Source: Bacillus spongiae (lineage in GTDB: Bacteria > Bacillota > Bacilli > Bacillales > Bacillaceae_K). Taken from it: a stretch of DNA of 64,000 nt. Where the stretch lies: positions 186,001-250,000 of the forward strand of contig NZ_JBBAXC010000006.1 of assembly GCF_037120725.1 (NCBI RefSeq). The letters are read 5' to 3'. The notes beneath the pieces are model-generated. The model saw nothing but the letters and a program-made list of their open reading frames with translations. It was not told where the DNA came from and ran no database searches. This document shows positions 27,199-36,505 of this stretch, piece by piece; position 1 is the first letter of the stretch, and the number at the start of each line of letters is the position of its first letter. Both the position numbers and the translations under genes were made by a program.

Positions 27199-28470
27199 GT
27201 GACCATTCAAGAACGTATTAATAACTGGGTACGACAAAATCAAAATAATGGAATACAATTACTCAAAAAGCTTATAGGGGAAGAGTCTGTAAGAGGGAAT
27301 GAGCAGAAAGCACAAGCTGTTATTATAGAAAAATGCAGAGAGCTTGGCTTGACATTAGATATTTTTGATATTGATGTTAACGAAGTAAAGGACCATGAAT
27401 TTTTTTCATGTGACCGTAAAGATTTTCAAGATCAACCAAATGTTGTAGCCATTTGGAAAGGGTCTGGTGGAGGAAAATCGATCATATTAAATAGCCATAT
27501 AGATGTTGTCCCAGAAGGTGATCGATCAAACTGGACGAATCCCCCGTTTTCTCCAGAAATTATAAATGGCAAATGCTACGGAAGAGGAACAACAGATATG
27601 AAAGGGGGAACGGTATCGTTATTATTAGCAATTGAAGCATTAAAACATCTTCAGATTCGTTTAAAAGGTGATGTCATTTTTCAAAGCGTTATTGAAGAAG
27701 AAAGTGGTGGTACAGGGACACTAGCAACCGTTTTGAGAGGGTATAAAGCGGATGGTGCTCTTATTCCTGAGCCTACAAATTTAAAGCTCTTTCCGAAACA
27801 ACAAGGTTCAATGTGGTTTCGAATAAAAGTGAAAGGGAAAAGTGCTCATGGTGGCACACGATATGAAGGTGTAAGTGCGATAGAAAAGGCTTATAAAGTA
27901 ATAGAGTCTCTTGAAGAGTTAGAGAAAACAAGAAATGATCGTATTAGCGATCCTTTATATAACGGTATTCCTATACCTGTTCCAATTAATATTGGCAAGA
28001 TATATGGTGGTGAATGGCCTTCGTCCGTCCCTGATTTAGTTTCTGTAGAAGGAAGAATTGGGGTCGCACCAAGTGAACAAGGGGATAAAGTAAAGAAAGA
28101 GTTACGTGAAAAAATAGACGCTTTAGGTGAAGACGATTCCTGGTTTAAAAAGAATCCCCCAGAATTAGAATGGTTTGGAGGTCACTGGCAATCTAGTGAT
28201 TTACCTGAGGGGCATGAACTTTTGTTAGCGCTTACAAGCAGTTATCAAGATATGCTCCATACTCAACCTATAATTCAAGCATCTCCATGGGGGACTGATG
28301 GAGGGATATTATGGAAGGCGGGTCATATTCCAGTTGTTATATTTGGACCAGGCACAACGGAAGTAGCACATGACAGCGATGAGTATATAGAGTTAGAGAA
28401 CATGTTTCAATGTGCTGAAGTTTACGCTCAAATGCTCGTGAAATGGTGTGGCATTAGTACAGAACATTGA
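27199..28470 (+). CDS. yodQ: M20-family deacylase/amidohydrolase (YodQ type)
   Basis: 423 residues. Zinc hydrolase of the ArgE/DapE family: metal ligands in ILNSHIDVVPEGD (His-x-Asp), the bridging Asp in GRGTTDMKGG, the general base EE in SVIEEESGGTG, later Glu in LIPEPTNLK and the C-terminal His in EVAHDSDEYIEL. The dimerisation lid carries VKGKSAHGGTRYEG. In this operon it most likely removes the acetyl group put on by the YodP acetyltransferase, releasing a gamma-amino acid; that is inferred. GTG 27199 is chosen because AAAGGAGG precedes it. Confidence 0.9.
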   Translation: MTIQERINNWVRQNQNNGIQLLKKLIGEESVRGNEQKAQAVIIEKCRELGLTLDIFDIDVNEVKDHEFFSCDRKDFQDQPNVVAIWKGSGGGKSIILNSHIDVVPEGDRSNWTNPPFSPEIINGKCYGRGTTDMKGGTVSLLLAIEALKHLQIRLKGDVIFQSVIEEESGGTGTLATVLRGYKADGALIPEPTNLKLFPKQQGSMWFRIKVKGKSAHGGTRYEGVSAIEKAYKVIESLEELEKTRNDRISDPLYNGIPIPVPINIGKIYGGEWPSSVPDLVSVEGRIGVAPSEQGDKVKKELREKIDALGEDDSWFKKNPPELEWFGGHWQSSDLPEGHELLLALTSSYQDMLHTQPIIQASPWGTDGGILWKAGHIPVVIFGPGTTEVAHDSDEYIELENMFQCAEVYAQMLVKWCGISTEH

Positions 28471-28522
28471 ATAAGTATCCGGCTCTCTAATTTAGCAGCC
28501 CAGATTAAAGGAGGAGATTTTC

Positions 28523-29941
28523 ATGACTCAACACCTTTGGATTAATGGGAAAGAAACATCAACTGACAGCTATCAAACACTTCTTTCACCCTATTCGAAT
28601 AAAGTGATCGGTAAGGTGGCTCTTGGTGAGGAGCAGCATGTGAAGTTAGCGATTGAAGCAGCAAGCACTGCTTTCACACAATTTAAGAGGATGCCCGCGT
28701 ATAAACGTGCCGAAATCTTAGAACGAGTGGTGCAAATGATGAAGGAAGAAAAAGAGGAATGTGCGGAGCTGATTGCAAAAGAAGCAGCTAAACCATTGAA
28801 GGATGCGTTAACGGAAGTAGATAGAACCATTATGACCTATACCTTCGCTGCTCAAGAGGCAAGAAGACTATACGGTCAATCACTTCCAATGGATGCTGCT
28901 CCAGGAGGCGAAAATCGAATTGCCTATACTGTAAGAGAGCCTCTAGGTGTGATTGCGGCCATTACACCGTTTAATTTTCCTATGAACTTAGTTGCACATA
29001 AAGTGGGTCCTGCGATTGCTGCAGGAAATTCGATTGTTTTGAAGCCTGCTAGCCAAACCCCTTTATCAGCCTATAAAATTGCAGCGTTATTTGATCGTGC
29101 CGGTCTTCCAGATGGTGTTCTAAATGTTGTGACAGGAAGGGGAAGTAAGCTCGGTGATACCTTAATTACAAGCGATGAAGTAAAGATGGTTACCTTTACA
29201 GGAAGCCCGAAAGTAGGAGCGGCTATTCGTCAAAAAGCGGGGTTAAAGAAGGTAACGCTCGAGCTAGGCTCTAACTCAGCGGTTATTGTGGATGAGGATA
29301 CAAATATTGAGGAGAATATTGGCAGGATTGTAAAAGGAGCCTTTGCTTACCAAGGCCAAGTTTGCATATCTGTTCAACGTATTTATGTTGAAGCAAGCAT
29401 TTATGAAAAGTTTATTGATGCATTTATAAATGAAGTAAAGTCCTTAACTTTAGGAGATCCATTATCCAAAAATACCGACGTATCTGCCTTAATTTCACCT
29501 AAAGAAATAAAGAGAGTTCAATCCTGGATTGACGAAGCGGTGGAACAGGGGGCTATTCTTCAACATGGTGGGCAAGTAGAAGATGGAATGTTACAGCCAA
29601 CTGTCATTCTTCATGCTCCTCAACATGTGAGGGTTTCATGTGAGGAAGTATTTGCACCGATTGTTACGATCAATTCGTTCACCCATTTTAATGAGGTGGT
29701 TAAAGAGGTGAATAATTCCAAGTATGGTTTACAAGCAGGTGTATATACGAAAGATATAAATAAAGCATTTTGGGCAGCGAAAGAATTAGAGGTAGGCGGA
29801 GTCATGATAAATGAAATACCCACATTCCGAGTGGACCATATGCCATATGGTGGTGTGAAAGAAAGTGGAATGGGTAGGGAAGGAATTCAATATGCAATCG
29901 AAGAAATGACAGAATTAAAATTAATATCAATTAAGCTTTAA
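28523..29941 (+). CDS. NAD(P)-dependent aldehyde dehydrogenase within the lysine operon
   Basis: 472 residues of the ALDH superfamily: TPFNFPMNLVAHKVGPAIAAG, cofactor loop FTGSPKVGAAIR, general base Glu in VTLELGSNSA, catalytic Cys in YQGQVCISVQRIYV, and the C-terminal PYGGVKESGMGREG. RBS GGAGGAG lies upstream. It is placed between yodQ and the acetyltransferase gene, where B. subtilis 168, as I recall, has none. It could oxidise a semialdehyde formed when the gamma-amino acid from lysine is transaminated (succinate-semialdehyde-like or malonate-semialdehyde-like); substrate is an inference. Confidence 0.88.
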   Translation: MTQHLWINGKETSTDSYQTLLSPYSNKVIGKVALGEEQHVKLAIEAASTAFTQFKRMPAYKRAEILERVVQMMKEEKEECAELIAKEAAKPLKDALTEVDRTIMTYTFAAQEARRLYGQSLPMDAAPGGENRIAYTVREPLGVIAAITPFNFPMNLVAHKVGPAIAAGNSIVLKPASQTPLSAYKIAALFDRAGLPDGVLNVVTGRGSKLGDTLITSDEVKMVTFTGSPKVGAAIRQKAGLKKVTLELGSNSAVIVDEDTNIEENIGRIVKGAFAYQGQVCISVQRIYVEASIYEKFIDAFINEVKSLTLGDPLSKNTDVSALISPKEIKRVQSWIDEAVEQGAILQHGGQVEDGMLQPTVILHAPQHVRVSCEEVFAPIVTINSFTHFNEVVKEVNNSKYGLQAGVYTKDINKAFWAAKELEVGGVMINEIPTFRVDHMPYGGVKESGMGREGIQYAIEEMTELKLISIKL

Positions 29942-29962
29942 AGAAATTGTGGGGTGTTGTCA

Positions 29963-30796
29963 TTGAAGGCAAGTGTGGAGGTTTTTCAGGAACCAACCTT
30001 TTATGCTCAATTGTATTGTGATCCATATAATCGAAGAATTCGCATTGATCAATATAGAGGGGATCTTACAGAACTTCATCGAGTGGTATGTGAGAAAGCT
30101 ACTCAACTTTCAGCAGAAAAAATCATAATAAAGGTAAGGCAAGAGCATATAAAAACCTTTTTAACACTGGGGTATAGTATTGAAGGGGTTATCGACGGAT
30201 ATTATCGGGGAAGTGATGCTTGGATGCTTTCCTTATTTCTTCATGATTCAAGAAGAAATAGTCTGTATCATCGTCAAGAAGATGAAGTAATTGAAAAAAT
30301 TCAGCACCTACCCTATGTAGGTAACGGAAGCTCAGCCAATACATTAAAAAAGGCGGGGTACGAGGATGCTAAAGGTTTAGCGGAGCTATATCGAGAAACA
30401 TTTAAAATCTATCCTGTTCCACTTCATGAAGAAGAATATATTAAACAGTCCATGGATGAGGGAACCATTTTTTATTTCTTCGAAGAAGAGGGAAAAATCA
30501 TTTCAGCCGCTTCTGCAGAGATTAATAAAGAAGAAAAAAATGCGGAATTAACGGACTGTGCTACTGATCCCGCTTATCGAAAGGGTGGATTAATGAAGCA
30601 GCTTCTTGCTCAATTAGAAGCTGATTTGAAAAGGGAAGGAATTTTTTGTTATTACAGCTTGGCCAGAGCCTTATCCTTTGGGATGAATGCTGCGTTTAAA
30701 CAATTAAACTACTCTTACAGAGGGCGTTTACTTAACAATTGTTATATTTATGATAAGATGGAAGATATGAACATCTGGGTGAAAACAATTAATTGA
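29963..30796 (+). CDS. ablB: Beta-lysine N-acetyltransferase (AblB/YodP type, GNAT)
   Basis: 277 residues with two parts: a family-specific N-terminal half (EPTFYAQLYCDPYNRRIRID; GYSIEGVIDGYYRGSDAWML) and a GNAT domain (AELTDCATDPAYRKGGLMKQLLAQ with the acetyl-CoA loop, then YYSLARALSFGMNAAFKQLNY). In archaea AblA makes beta-lysine and AblB acetylates it at N-epsilon; the gene directly before kamA matches that pairing. Whether the product is an osmolyte or a catabolic intermediate depends on neighbours; here catabolic genes flank it. Start TTG 29963 is 8 bases after GGGGTG. The stop lies 35 bases before the kamA start. Confidence 0.88.
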   Translation: MKASVEVFQEPTFYAQLYCDPYNRRIRIDQYRGDLTELHRVVCEKATQLSAEKIIIKVRQEHIKTFLTLGYSIEGVIDGYYRGSDAWMLSLFLHDSRRNSLYHRQEDEVIEKIQHLPYVGNGSSANTLKKAGYEDAKGLAELYRETFKIYPVPLHEEEYIKQSMDEGTIFYFFEEEGKIISAASAEINKEEKNAELTDCATDPAYRKGGLMKQLLAQLEADLKREGIFCYYSLARALSFGMNAAFKQLNYSYRGRLLNNCYIYDKMEDMNIWVKTIN

Positions 30797-30831
30797 TAGA
30801 TTGCTATTTTTGGAAGGGGATGGAGAATTTG

Positions 30832-32250
30832 ATGAAAATGGACTTATATAAGCCGAAAAGACACTGGAAGGAAATTGAGCTTTGGAAAGATGTAACAGAT
30901 GAACAGTGGAATGATTGGCTTTGGCAGTTAACGAATACGATTAGAACACTAGATGATTTAAAAAAGGTGGTCAATTTGACAGAAGAGGAAATTGAAGGGG
31001 TAAAAATTTCTACCAAAACCATCCCTCTTAATATTACTCCGTATTATGCATGGTTAATGAATGAAGATAATCCAAAGTGTCCAATACGGATGCAGTCTGT
31101 GCCAGTAGGGGAGGAGATTAATAAGACAAGATATGATCTTGAGGATCCCCTCCATGAGGATGAAGATTCACCAGTTCCAGGACTTACTCACCGTTATCCG
31201 GATAGAGTTCTCTTTCTAGTTACCAATCAATGTTCTATGTATTGTAGATATTGTACACGTAGAAGGTTTTCAGGACAAATCGGGATGGGAGTACCGAAAA
31301 AACAGCTCGACCTCGCAATTGACTACATTCGAAACACACCTGACGTTCGTGATGTACTTCTTTCTGGTGGAGACGGTTTGTTAATAAATGACCAAATATT
31401 AGAATATATTTTGAAAAATTTAAGGTCTATTCCACATGTAGAAATCATCCGAATTGGGACACGAGCACCAGTTGTATTTCCGCAAAGGATCACCGAAAAC
31501 TTATGTAACATTCTTAAAAAGTATCATCCAGTATGGTTAAATACCCATTTTAATACATCAATTGAAATTACTGAAGAATCTAAACGAGCATGCGAAATGT
31601 TAGTTGATGCAGGTGTTCCAGTTGGGAACCAAGCAGTCATTTTAGCGGGGATCAATGATAGTGTGGGAATCATGAAAAAGCTAATGCATGACCTAGTGAA
31701 GATTCGAGTGCGCCCATATTATATTTATCAGTGTGATTTATCAGAAGGGATTGGCCACTTTAGAGCTCCAGTATCAAAAGGGCTCGAAATTATTGAAGGT
31801 CTTAGAGGGCATACATCCGGGTATGCTGTCCCTACTTTTGTTGTTGATGCGCCAGGCGGAGGCGGAAAAATTGCCTTGCAACCAAATTATTTACTTGCCC
31901 AAAGTTCAAAAAAGGTCGTATTACGTAATTTTGAAGGTGTTATTACAACGTATCCAGAGCCAGAAAATTATATACCGGGTCAAGCGGATGACTATTTCTA
32001 TTCAATTTATGAGGAAAGTGACCGTAGTCATTCACCGATTGGTATTTCAGGATTATTGCAGGACGAAAGTGCCACCATTACTCCTCAAGATTTAAATCGA
32101 ATTCAACGTAGAGAAGGGTATGAAAGTGATCCTGAGCATGCTAGTTTAAAGGATTTTCGTGAGAAGCGAGATCAATTAAAAGAAAAAAAGCATAAGGCTG
32201 TGATACAGAAAATTAAATCTGCGGAAAAACAGGAGCAAACAGATGAGTAA
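30832..32250 (+). CDS. kamA: L-lysine 2,3-aminomutase
   Basis: Radical SAM/PLP enzyme that converts L-alpha-lysine to L-beta-lysine. 472 residues; the cluster motif CSMYCRYCTRRRF (CxxxCxxC), SGGDGLLI for SAM contacts, and the PLP lysine in the APGGGGKIALQPNYLL segment are all present. N-terminal KPKRHWKEIELWKD matches the family start, so ATG 30832 with GGAG just before it is chosen over in-frame starts at 30793 and 30820. The 3' end overlaps yokU by 8 bases. In B. subtilis the orthologous operon is expressed in the sporulating mother cell, as I recall. Confidence 0.95.
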   Translation: MKMDLYKPKRHWKEIELWKDVTDEQWNDWLWQLTNTIRTLDDLKKVVNLTEEEIEGVKISTKTIPLNITPYYAWLMNEDNPKCPIRMQSVPVGEEINKTRYDLEDPLHEDEDSPVPGLTHRYPDRVLFLVTNQCSMYCRYCTRRRFSGQIGMGVPKKQLDLAIDYIRNTPDVRDVLLSGGDGLLINDQILEYILKNLRSIPHVEIIRIGTRAPVVFPQRITENLCNILKKYHPVWLNTHFNTSIEITEESKRACEMLVDAGVPVGNQAVILAGINDSVGIMKKLMHDLVKIRVRPYYIYQCDLSEGIGHFRAPVSKGLEIIEGLRGHTSGYAVPTFVVDAPGGGGKIALQPNYLLAQSSKKVVLRNFEGVITTYPEPENYIPGQADDYFYSIYEESDRSHSPIGISGLLQDESATITPQDLNRIQRREGYESDPEHASLKDFREKRDQLKEKKHKAVIQKIKSAEKQEQTDE

Positions 32251-32530
32251 TGAAGTATGCGATTGGTGTGGGGAAAAATCAATTATAAGTCAGCAACGAA
32301 CGGTGTATTGGGAGCTTCCTGATGGTACACGAGCCATACAAATAACGGAGACCCCTACAAAGTGTTGTTCAGCATGCCAAATGGAGTATCAATCAGAGAA
32401 TCTCATTCAAGAATTAGAGGATCAACTTTATTTAGTTGATCAAGCCAAAATTCCAGCGGTCATTACCTTTAAAGAGTTAATGTCTTTACCAAGATTATTA
32501 AAGAGAAATTATTTTCGTCTTGACACGTAA
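32243..32530 (+). CDS. yokU: YokU family zinc-finger-like protein
   Basis: 95 residues with paired cysteines VCDWCGEKS near the start and KCCSACQMEY in the middle, a YgiT/MqsA-like zinc ribbon layout, followed by a helical tail. It overlaps kamA by 8 bases and is translated with it. It could be a small regulator or a partner of KamA; function is not established. The kamA-yokU linkage is conserved in bacilli. Confidence 0.85.
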   Translation: MSNEVCDWCGEKSIISQQRTVYWELPDGTRAIQITETPTKCCSACQMEYQSENLIQELEDQLYLVDQAKIPAVITFKELMSLPRLLKRNYFRLDT

Positions 32531-32598
32531 TGAGTTCGACTTTACGTGATTAATAAAGTACGTTATAGTATTTTTTAAAACTATAGGCGGTTGAATAA

Positions 32599-32856
32599 AT
32601 GACAAAATCTTTTTATCACTTTTTAATGAAGTTTCGAGATTCTTCTAGTAGTAAGGACGATATCTCATTATTCGCCAATAATGTATATGAGGATCATAGC
32701 TTTCCAAAGCATTCAACAGACTTTTATGAAATAAGTGCTTATTTAGAATTAAACGGAACGTATTTATCCAGTATGAATGTATTTGACGAGGCATGGGAGG
32801 AATATGTGTACGTAGAAGACAAGAAAAGTGTAAGTACTCCTTCTCATGACGAGTAA
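32599..32856 (+). CDS. yozE: YozE family protein (SAM-like fold)
   Basis: 85 residues: KSFYHFLMKFRD at the start, ISLFANNVYEDHSFPKHSTD and YEISAYLELNGTYL are hallmarks of the YozE group of small helical, sterile-alpha-motif-like proteins; 10 extra acidic residues follow at the C-terminus. It sits after yokU, as in B. subtilis. Function unknown. Confidence 0.9.
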   Translation: MTKSFYHFLMKFRDSSSSKDDISLFANNVYEDHSFPKHSTDFYEISAYLELNGTYLSSMNVFDEAWEEYVYVEDKKSVSTPSHDE

Positions 32857-32990
32857 TTAATGGATAGGTTTCTTACCTTCACTTGCTAAGAAATGTATTT
32901 CTTATCTTCATAATGAAAGTAAGTAACTGCAGAAAAAGTTCCTGATTTAATGATGCTATAGAGGATTACTCGAAAAGAATGCAAACTGAA

Positions 32991-33021
32991 AAAATCTTGA
33001 TCTTCGGATCAGGATTTTTTT
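32991..33021 (+). terminator. Terminator after yozE
   Basis: AAAATCTTGATC, TTCG tetraloop, GATCAGGATTTTTTT: a stable stem with one mismatch. The 285-base gap around it shows no gene. Confidence 0.85.
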
Positions 33022-33143
33022 GGTTGAATAACAAGCGATTCGATACATTAATATAACATCTGACTCAATTTCTATTGTTTTTAGACAGAATGTCCACTCC
33101 ATGCATATAGTAATAAAAAGAGACATCAAGGAGATGGGAGGAA

Positions 33144-33782
33144 ATGAATAAAAATCAGAAACCTAGGTTTCAAATAGGAGACACCATCGTTATTGGCATT
33201 TATGGTACGGTTGGCATTATTACAGATATTAAGAGAATGGAGGGTGAAATTTTATATGAAGTAAATGAAAGTGAGGGGTTATTTAGAGAAGAGGTCTTAT
33301 TTTTATTAGACGAATATGAAGGGGTCTTAGTGGAAAAAGAACAGATTGATATTCAATACGGCTTCTTCTTTGGCGACCTTGTGAAGGTGAAGGGATTTGA
33401 ACTAGATTTATTTAAAGTAGTGGGCATACGAACAGAAATTTGGCGTTATCAAGATGATGCTTGGGAGGACATTGTGTATGAATTGACGAGAGTGACAGAT
33501 GGAGAATGGTTAGAAGCGGATGAAGACGAGCTTTCTCTTATTGCCGAAAGTCACTATGCAGAGGTTTTTCTTAAAGAATATTATATTCTTCATCCAACAA
33601 TGAATCACTCGTCCACTATTCCTTCTGTAAATAATCATCAGTTTGTAGATTATTTATTAGATAAATATAATGATTATAAAGTCATGTACCAGTTATTTCT
33701 AGACCCTCAATACCTAAAAAAAATGGATGGAATCTTACAGCAATTAAAAGAGGCTACATGTTCACGAGATGAATCTGCTTAA
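33144..33782 (+). CDS. yodN: YodN-like protein with tandem small beta domains
   Basis: 212 residues, acidic and soluble. Two repeated openings, FQIGDTIVIGIYGTVGIITDI and FFFGDLVKVKGFELDLFKVVG, suggest two SH3-like beta barrels, followed by a helical C-terminus. No enzyme motif. Assigned as YodN from position between yozE and yozD and from size; sequence identity to YodN was not tested. RBS GGGAGG before ATG. Confidence 0.65.
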   Translation: MNKNQKPRFQIGDTIVIGIYGTVGIITDIKRMEGEILYEVNESEGLFREEVLFLLDEYEGVLVEKEQIDIQYGFFFGDLVKVKGFELDLFKVVGIRTEIWRYQDDAWEDIVYELTRVTDGEWLEADEDELSLIAESHYAEVFLKEYYILHPTMNHSSTIPSVNNHQFVDYLLDKYNDYKVMYQLFLDPQYLKKMDGILQQLKEATCSRDESA

Positions 33783-34055
33783 CTAAGCATCAAGATAAAG
33801 AGCGCTATGAAGCAAAATAGAAAGCTAATAAAAGTAACAGAAATAATATTTCTCATCGTCTTCATCACCATTCCATCTTCTTTCTCAAACTCTTCCACTA
33901 TTCTTTCCTTCCAATAGGTCATGGACAAGATCAACTCCGATCATCTAATGATATTTCATAAATATGCATGTCTTAAGAAAAACATACCGAAGAAAAAGTG
34001 AGATAGCATAACTTTGTTTATCACTTCATAGATTGTAAACAAAGGAGGCGATACA
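33783..34055 (+). other. Gap with a 36-codon remnant-like frame
   Basis: A short frame from ATG 33808 begins MKQNRKLIKVTEIIFLIVFI, signal-peptide-like, and stops at TAG after IPSSFSNSSTILSFQ. It has no clear RBS. It might be the remaining start of a membrane or secreted protein (yodM, a PAP2 phosphatase gene, occupies this neighbourhood in B. subtilis), but that link is only positional. Confidence 0.25.
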
Positions 34056-34229
34056 ATGCGGGAAATTGAAGTTATTATTGATACCGAAGAAATTGCAGCC
34101 TTTTTCCTTAAAGAGCTAGTATACAGAGGGTATGTTCCATCAGAAGTCGAATTAGAGGAATTAGCTGATATAACATTTGAATACTTAATTGAAAAATGTA
34201 TTATTGACGAAGAAATTGAAAACCCATAA
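34056..34229 (+). CDS. yozD: YozD family protein
   Basis: 57 residues, too short for routine calling. MREIEVIIDTEEIAAFFLKE, then RGYVPSEVELEELADITFEY and an acidic end, is the YozD pattern. AAAGGAGG is 9 bases upstream. Genomic linkage to yodN/yodL supports it. Function unknown; small, acidic and helical. Confidence 0.85.
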   Translation: MREIEVIIDTEEIAAFFLKELVYRGYVPSEVELEELADITFEYLIEKCIIDEEIENP

Positions 34230-34276
34230 AGCTATGTTACATCCTTGCGGTATGAAAATAATGGGCACATAACAAA

Positions 34277-34320
34277 TAAGAAGGGCAATCCTTTTGTATA
34301 AAGGGGTTGCCCTTTTCTTA
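34277..34320. terminator. Convergent terminator yozD/yppC
   Basis: TAAGAAGGGCAA pairs with TTGCCC and TTTTCTTA with a bulge; A and T tracts on both sides serve both strands. Confidence 0.7.
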
Positions 34321-35391
34321 TAACAGGATAGATTTTTGGAGACGTTTGATCCACTTTATTTTCTTTGTGTGTAAGGAGGAGAGATCTCGAGGAGATATAA
34401 TTGGCAATGAGTGAAGCGGTAATAATTTTTTTCGAGAATCATACCATTCTTCTGGACAGGCTAACGTGTTCTTAACGTCTGTCCACACAGCTGCTAAAGG
34501 AGGAGAATGGACGCGGTTATTTTGAATTTCAGCGTGATAGGTCTCAGGCCAATAGTCTTCTCGAGAACCAGTATGGTTAATCTGTTGAGCGAATGAGAAA
34601 GCGTGCGCATAAATATCGGAGTGAAATAGCAATTGATATAATTTTTTTCCGGTAGTAATTCTTTGATTAACCTCTTCAAAATGATGGACAGCGGCCCCTG
34701 TTAAGCTCCTTTTCTTTTTATTCTTTTTATAAAAAGGAAAAAGGATTGTTGTTAAAGCAAGCCGGTCATGAAAAGTGAATAACATGCTTTGTAAAGAACT
34801 AAATGAATTATTATGATTCAACACTCTTTGTTGTAGTAATTGTTGTTCATTGATGATCATGGCTACAGTGAGCATACGCGAATCTTGAGTTCGCCAAAAC
34901 TCATTCCATAAGACTTTCATGAAAGGAGAAATATTCAATACATCTAATAAATGGAAGAGGGGGAGCCCTCTTTTTTTACTTTCCTGATATAAAAGTAATT
35001 GAGGGTAGGCATCTGCAAAAATTTCAAAATTAGCCTTCTCTAAAAAATAGAACAATGACTTTATGTCGTTGTCTTTAAGGATGGATTTGAAGAAAACAGA
35101 TTGAATATCTGTCATATGATACCCTGCATTGCGTGAAACCATATGTGCAAGGAAGGACCAGTGTATTTCAGGGTATTCTTTATAAAATGATAAGTAGGCA
35201 TTTGTTCTAGTGATATTATTAAGGTTGTTTTTTTCAACCGAGCGACGAATATTCTGGAGAATTAAATCCTCATCCTTTCCTTTCACGGTAGGTGGACTTT
35301 TAACTTGCTCGATATCTTTTCCCAATTTTTGAATAGAGATGAAAGACAGTAAAGGGGTTGCACTCTCTTCCTTAATAAATGATAAAAACAA
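34318..35391 (-). CDS. yppC: DUF2515 protein (YppC type)
   Basis: 357 residues, alpha-helical. NLNNITRTNAYLSFYKEYPE, IHWSFLAHMVSRNAGYHMTD and the central LLYQ and PFMKVLWNEFWRTQD stretches are characteristic of DUF2515/YppC. No catalytic motif known. TTG 35391 is 7 bases after GGGAGAGG. Being transcribed toward yozD and divergent from spo0M, it is monocistronic. Function unknown. Confidence 0.85.
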   Translation of the reverse strand: MFLSFIKEESATPLLSFISIQKLGKDIEQVKSPPTVKGKDEDLILQNIRRSVEKNNLNNITRTNAYLSFYKEYPEIHWSFLAHMVSRNAGYHMTDIQSVFFKSILKDNDIKSLFYFLEKANFEIFADAYPQLLLYQESKKRGLPLFHLLDVLNISPFMKVLWNEFWRTQDSRMLTVAMIINEQQLLQQRVLNHNNSFSSLQSMLFTFHDRLALTTILFPFYKKNKKKRSLTGAAVHHFEEVNQRITTGKKLYQLLFHSDIYAHAFSFAQQINHTGSREDYWPETYHAEIQNNRVHSPPLAAVWTDVKNTLACPEEWYDSRKKLLPLHSLPIISPRDLSSLHTKKIKWIKRLQKSILL

Positions 35392-35635
35392 AAAAACCTC
35401 TCCCTTTTGAAACCATTTAATAAGTTATTCGTAAATAAGGATAAGTAACATCCTCTTTGTTAGTACAAACATGGATATTGATGTATTAACGCTTGAATTT
35501 TCATTAAATTGTTCATATTTTCATTCGATTTTTGAAGGAATCATCATAGGTAAAGAAGAAACCTTAAAAGAACATTTCAAGCTGAGGGTTAGCACCTTTA
35601 GGTCATTGACCAATTGAATCAGGAGGAGAAGAAGA

Positions 35636-36406
35636 ATGTCATTATTTAATAAAGTATTCGCAAGTTTTGGAATTGGCGCAGCAAAAGTAGATACTTCTTT
35701 AGAGAAAGGGGTATATGAAGCAGGAGAAACCGTTAACGGAGTTGTTTCTATTGTGGGTGGGAATATCGCTCAAGAAATTGACTCAATCTATTTATCTGTT
35801 AATACAACGTATATCCGCGAATCCGACGATCGTAAATTTACAGATACGGCATCCATTTTTAAAACACGTCTGAATGAGCCGTTTATGATTAATGAAAATG
35901 AAACAAAAGAAATTCCTTTTTCATTTTTACTCCCATATGATACACCTTTAACATATGGAAATACTCGAGTATGGGTGTCAACAGGGCTAGATATTAAAAA
36001 TGCTGTTGATCCAACTGACAAAGATTATATCGAAGTAAAGCCAAACCCTTTAACAGAAGAAATCTTGCAATCTGTCCAAAATATTGGGTTTCGAATTCGG
36101 GAAGTAGAATGTGAGGTGGCTCCTTCTTCACTTAAGGGAAAATATCCATTTATTCAAGAGTTTGAATTTGTTCCAACTAGTGGGGAATTTAGAGGGAAGC
36201 TAGATGAACTTGAAATTAGCTTCTTAAGTCAAAATGAGAATAGTGCAGAACTATTAATGCAAGTAGATCGTAAGGCAAGAGGAATTGGTGGACTGTTAGC
36301 AGAAGCTTTCGAAATGGATGAAAGTTTCATTCGAGTTACTGTAACATCTGAAGACATGGTGTCAATAGAACAGAAGTTACTCGATGTAATCCAACGATTT
36401 TCTTAA
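35636..36406 (+). CDS. spo0M: Sporulation-control protein Spo0M (arrestin-like)
   Basis: 256 residues starting MSLFNKVFASFGIGAAKVDT, with ETVNGVVSIVGGNIAQEIDS and the ETKEIPFSFLLPYDTP segment, typical of the two-lobed arrestin fold of Spo0M. In B. subtilis it affects phosphorelay-dependent entry into sporulation and cell division. RBS AGGAGGAG directly upstream. I saw no sure sigma-H or sigma-W promoter in the 245-base upstream gap. No neighbouring gene in operon. Confidence 0.92.
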   Translation: MSLFNKVFASFGIGAAKVDTSLEKGVYEAGETVNGVVSIVGGNIAQEIDSIYLSVNTTYIRESDDRKFTDTASIFKTRLNEPFMINENETKEIPFSFLLPYDTPLTYGNTRVWVSTGLDIKNAVDPTDKDYIEVKPNPLTEEILQSVQNIGFRIREVECEVAPSSLKGKYPFIQEFEFVPTSGEFRGKLDELEISFLSQNENSAELLMQVDRKARGIGGLLAEAFEMDESFIRVTVTSEDMVSIEQKLLDVIQRFS

Positions 36407-36505
36407 TTTTTTTACAAAAAATTTGAAATAGTAGAAGGAATATCCTCCCTTAGTATCTAATTTAAATAATGACTGAAAATTCCGATATTAATGGGAGGGA
36501 TAGGA

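Noticed and set aside
31733..32095. 120-codon plus-strand frame inside kamA
   Set aside because: It is an alternative frame of kamA, whose radical SAM motifs and length are intact.
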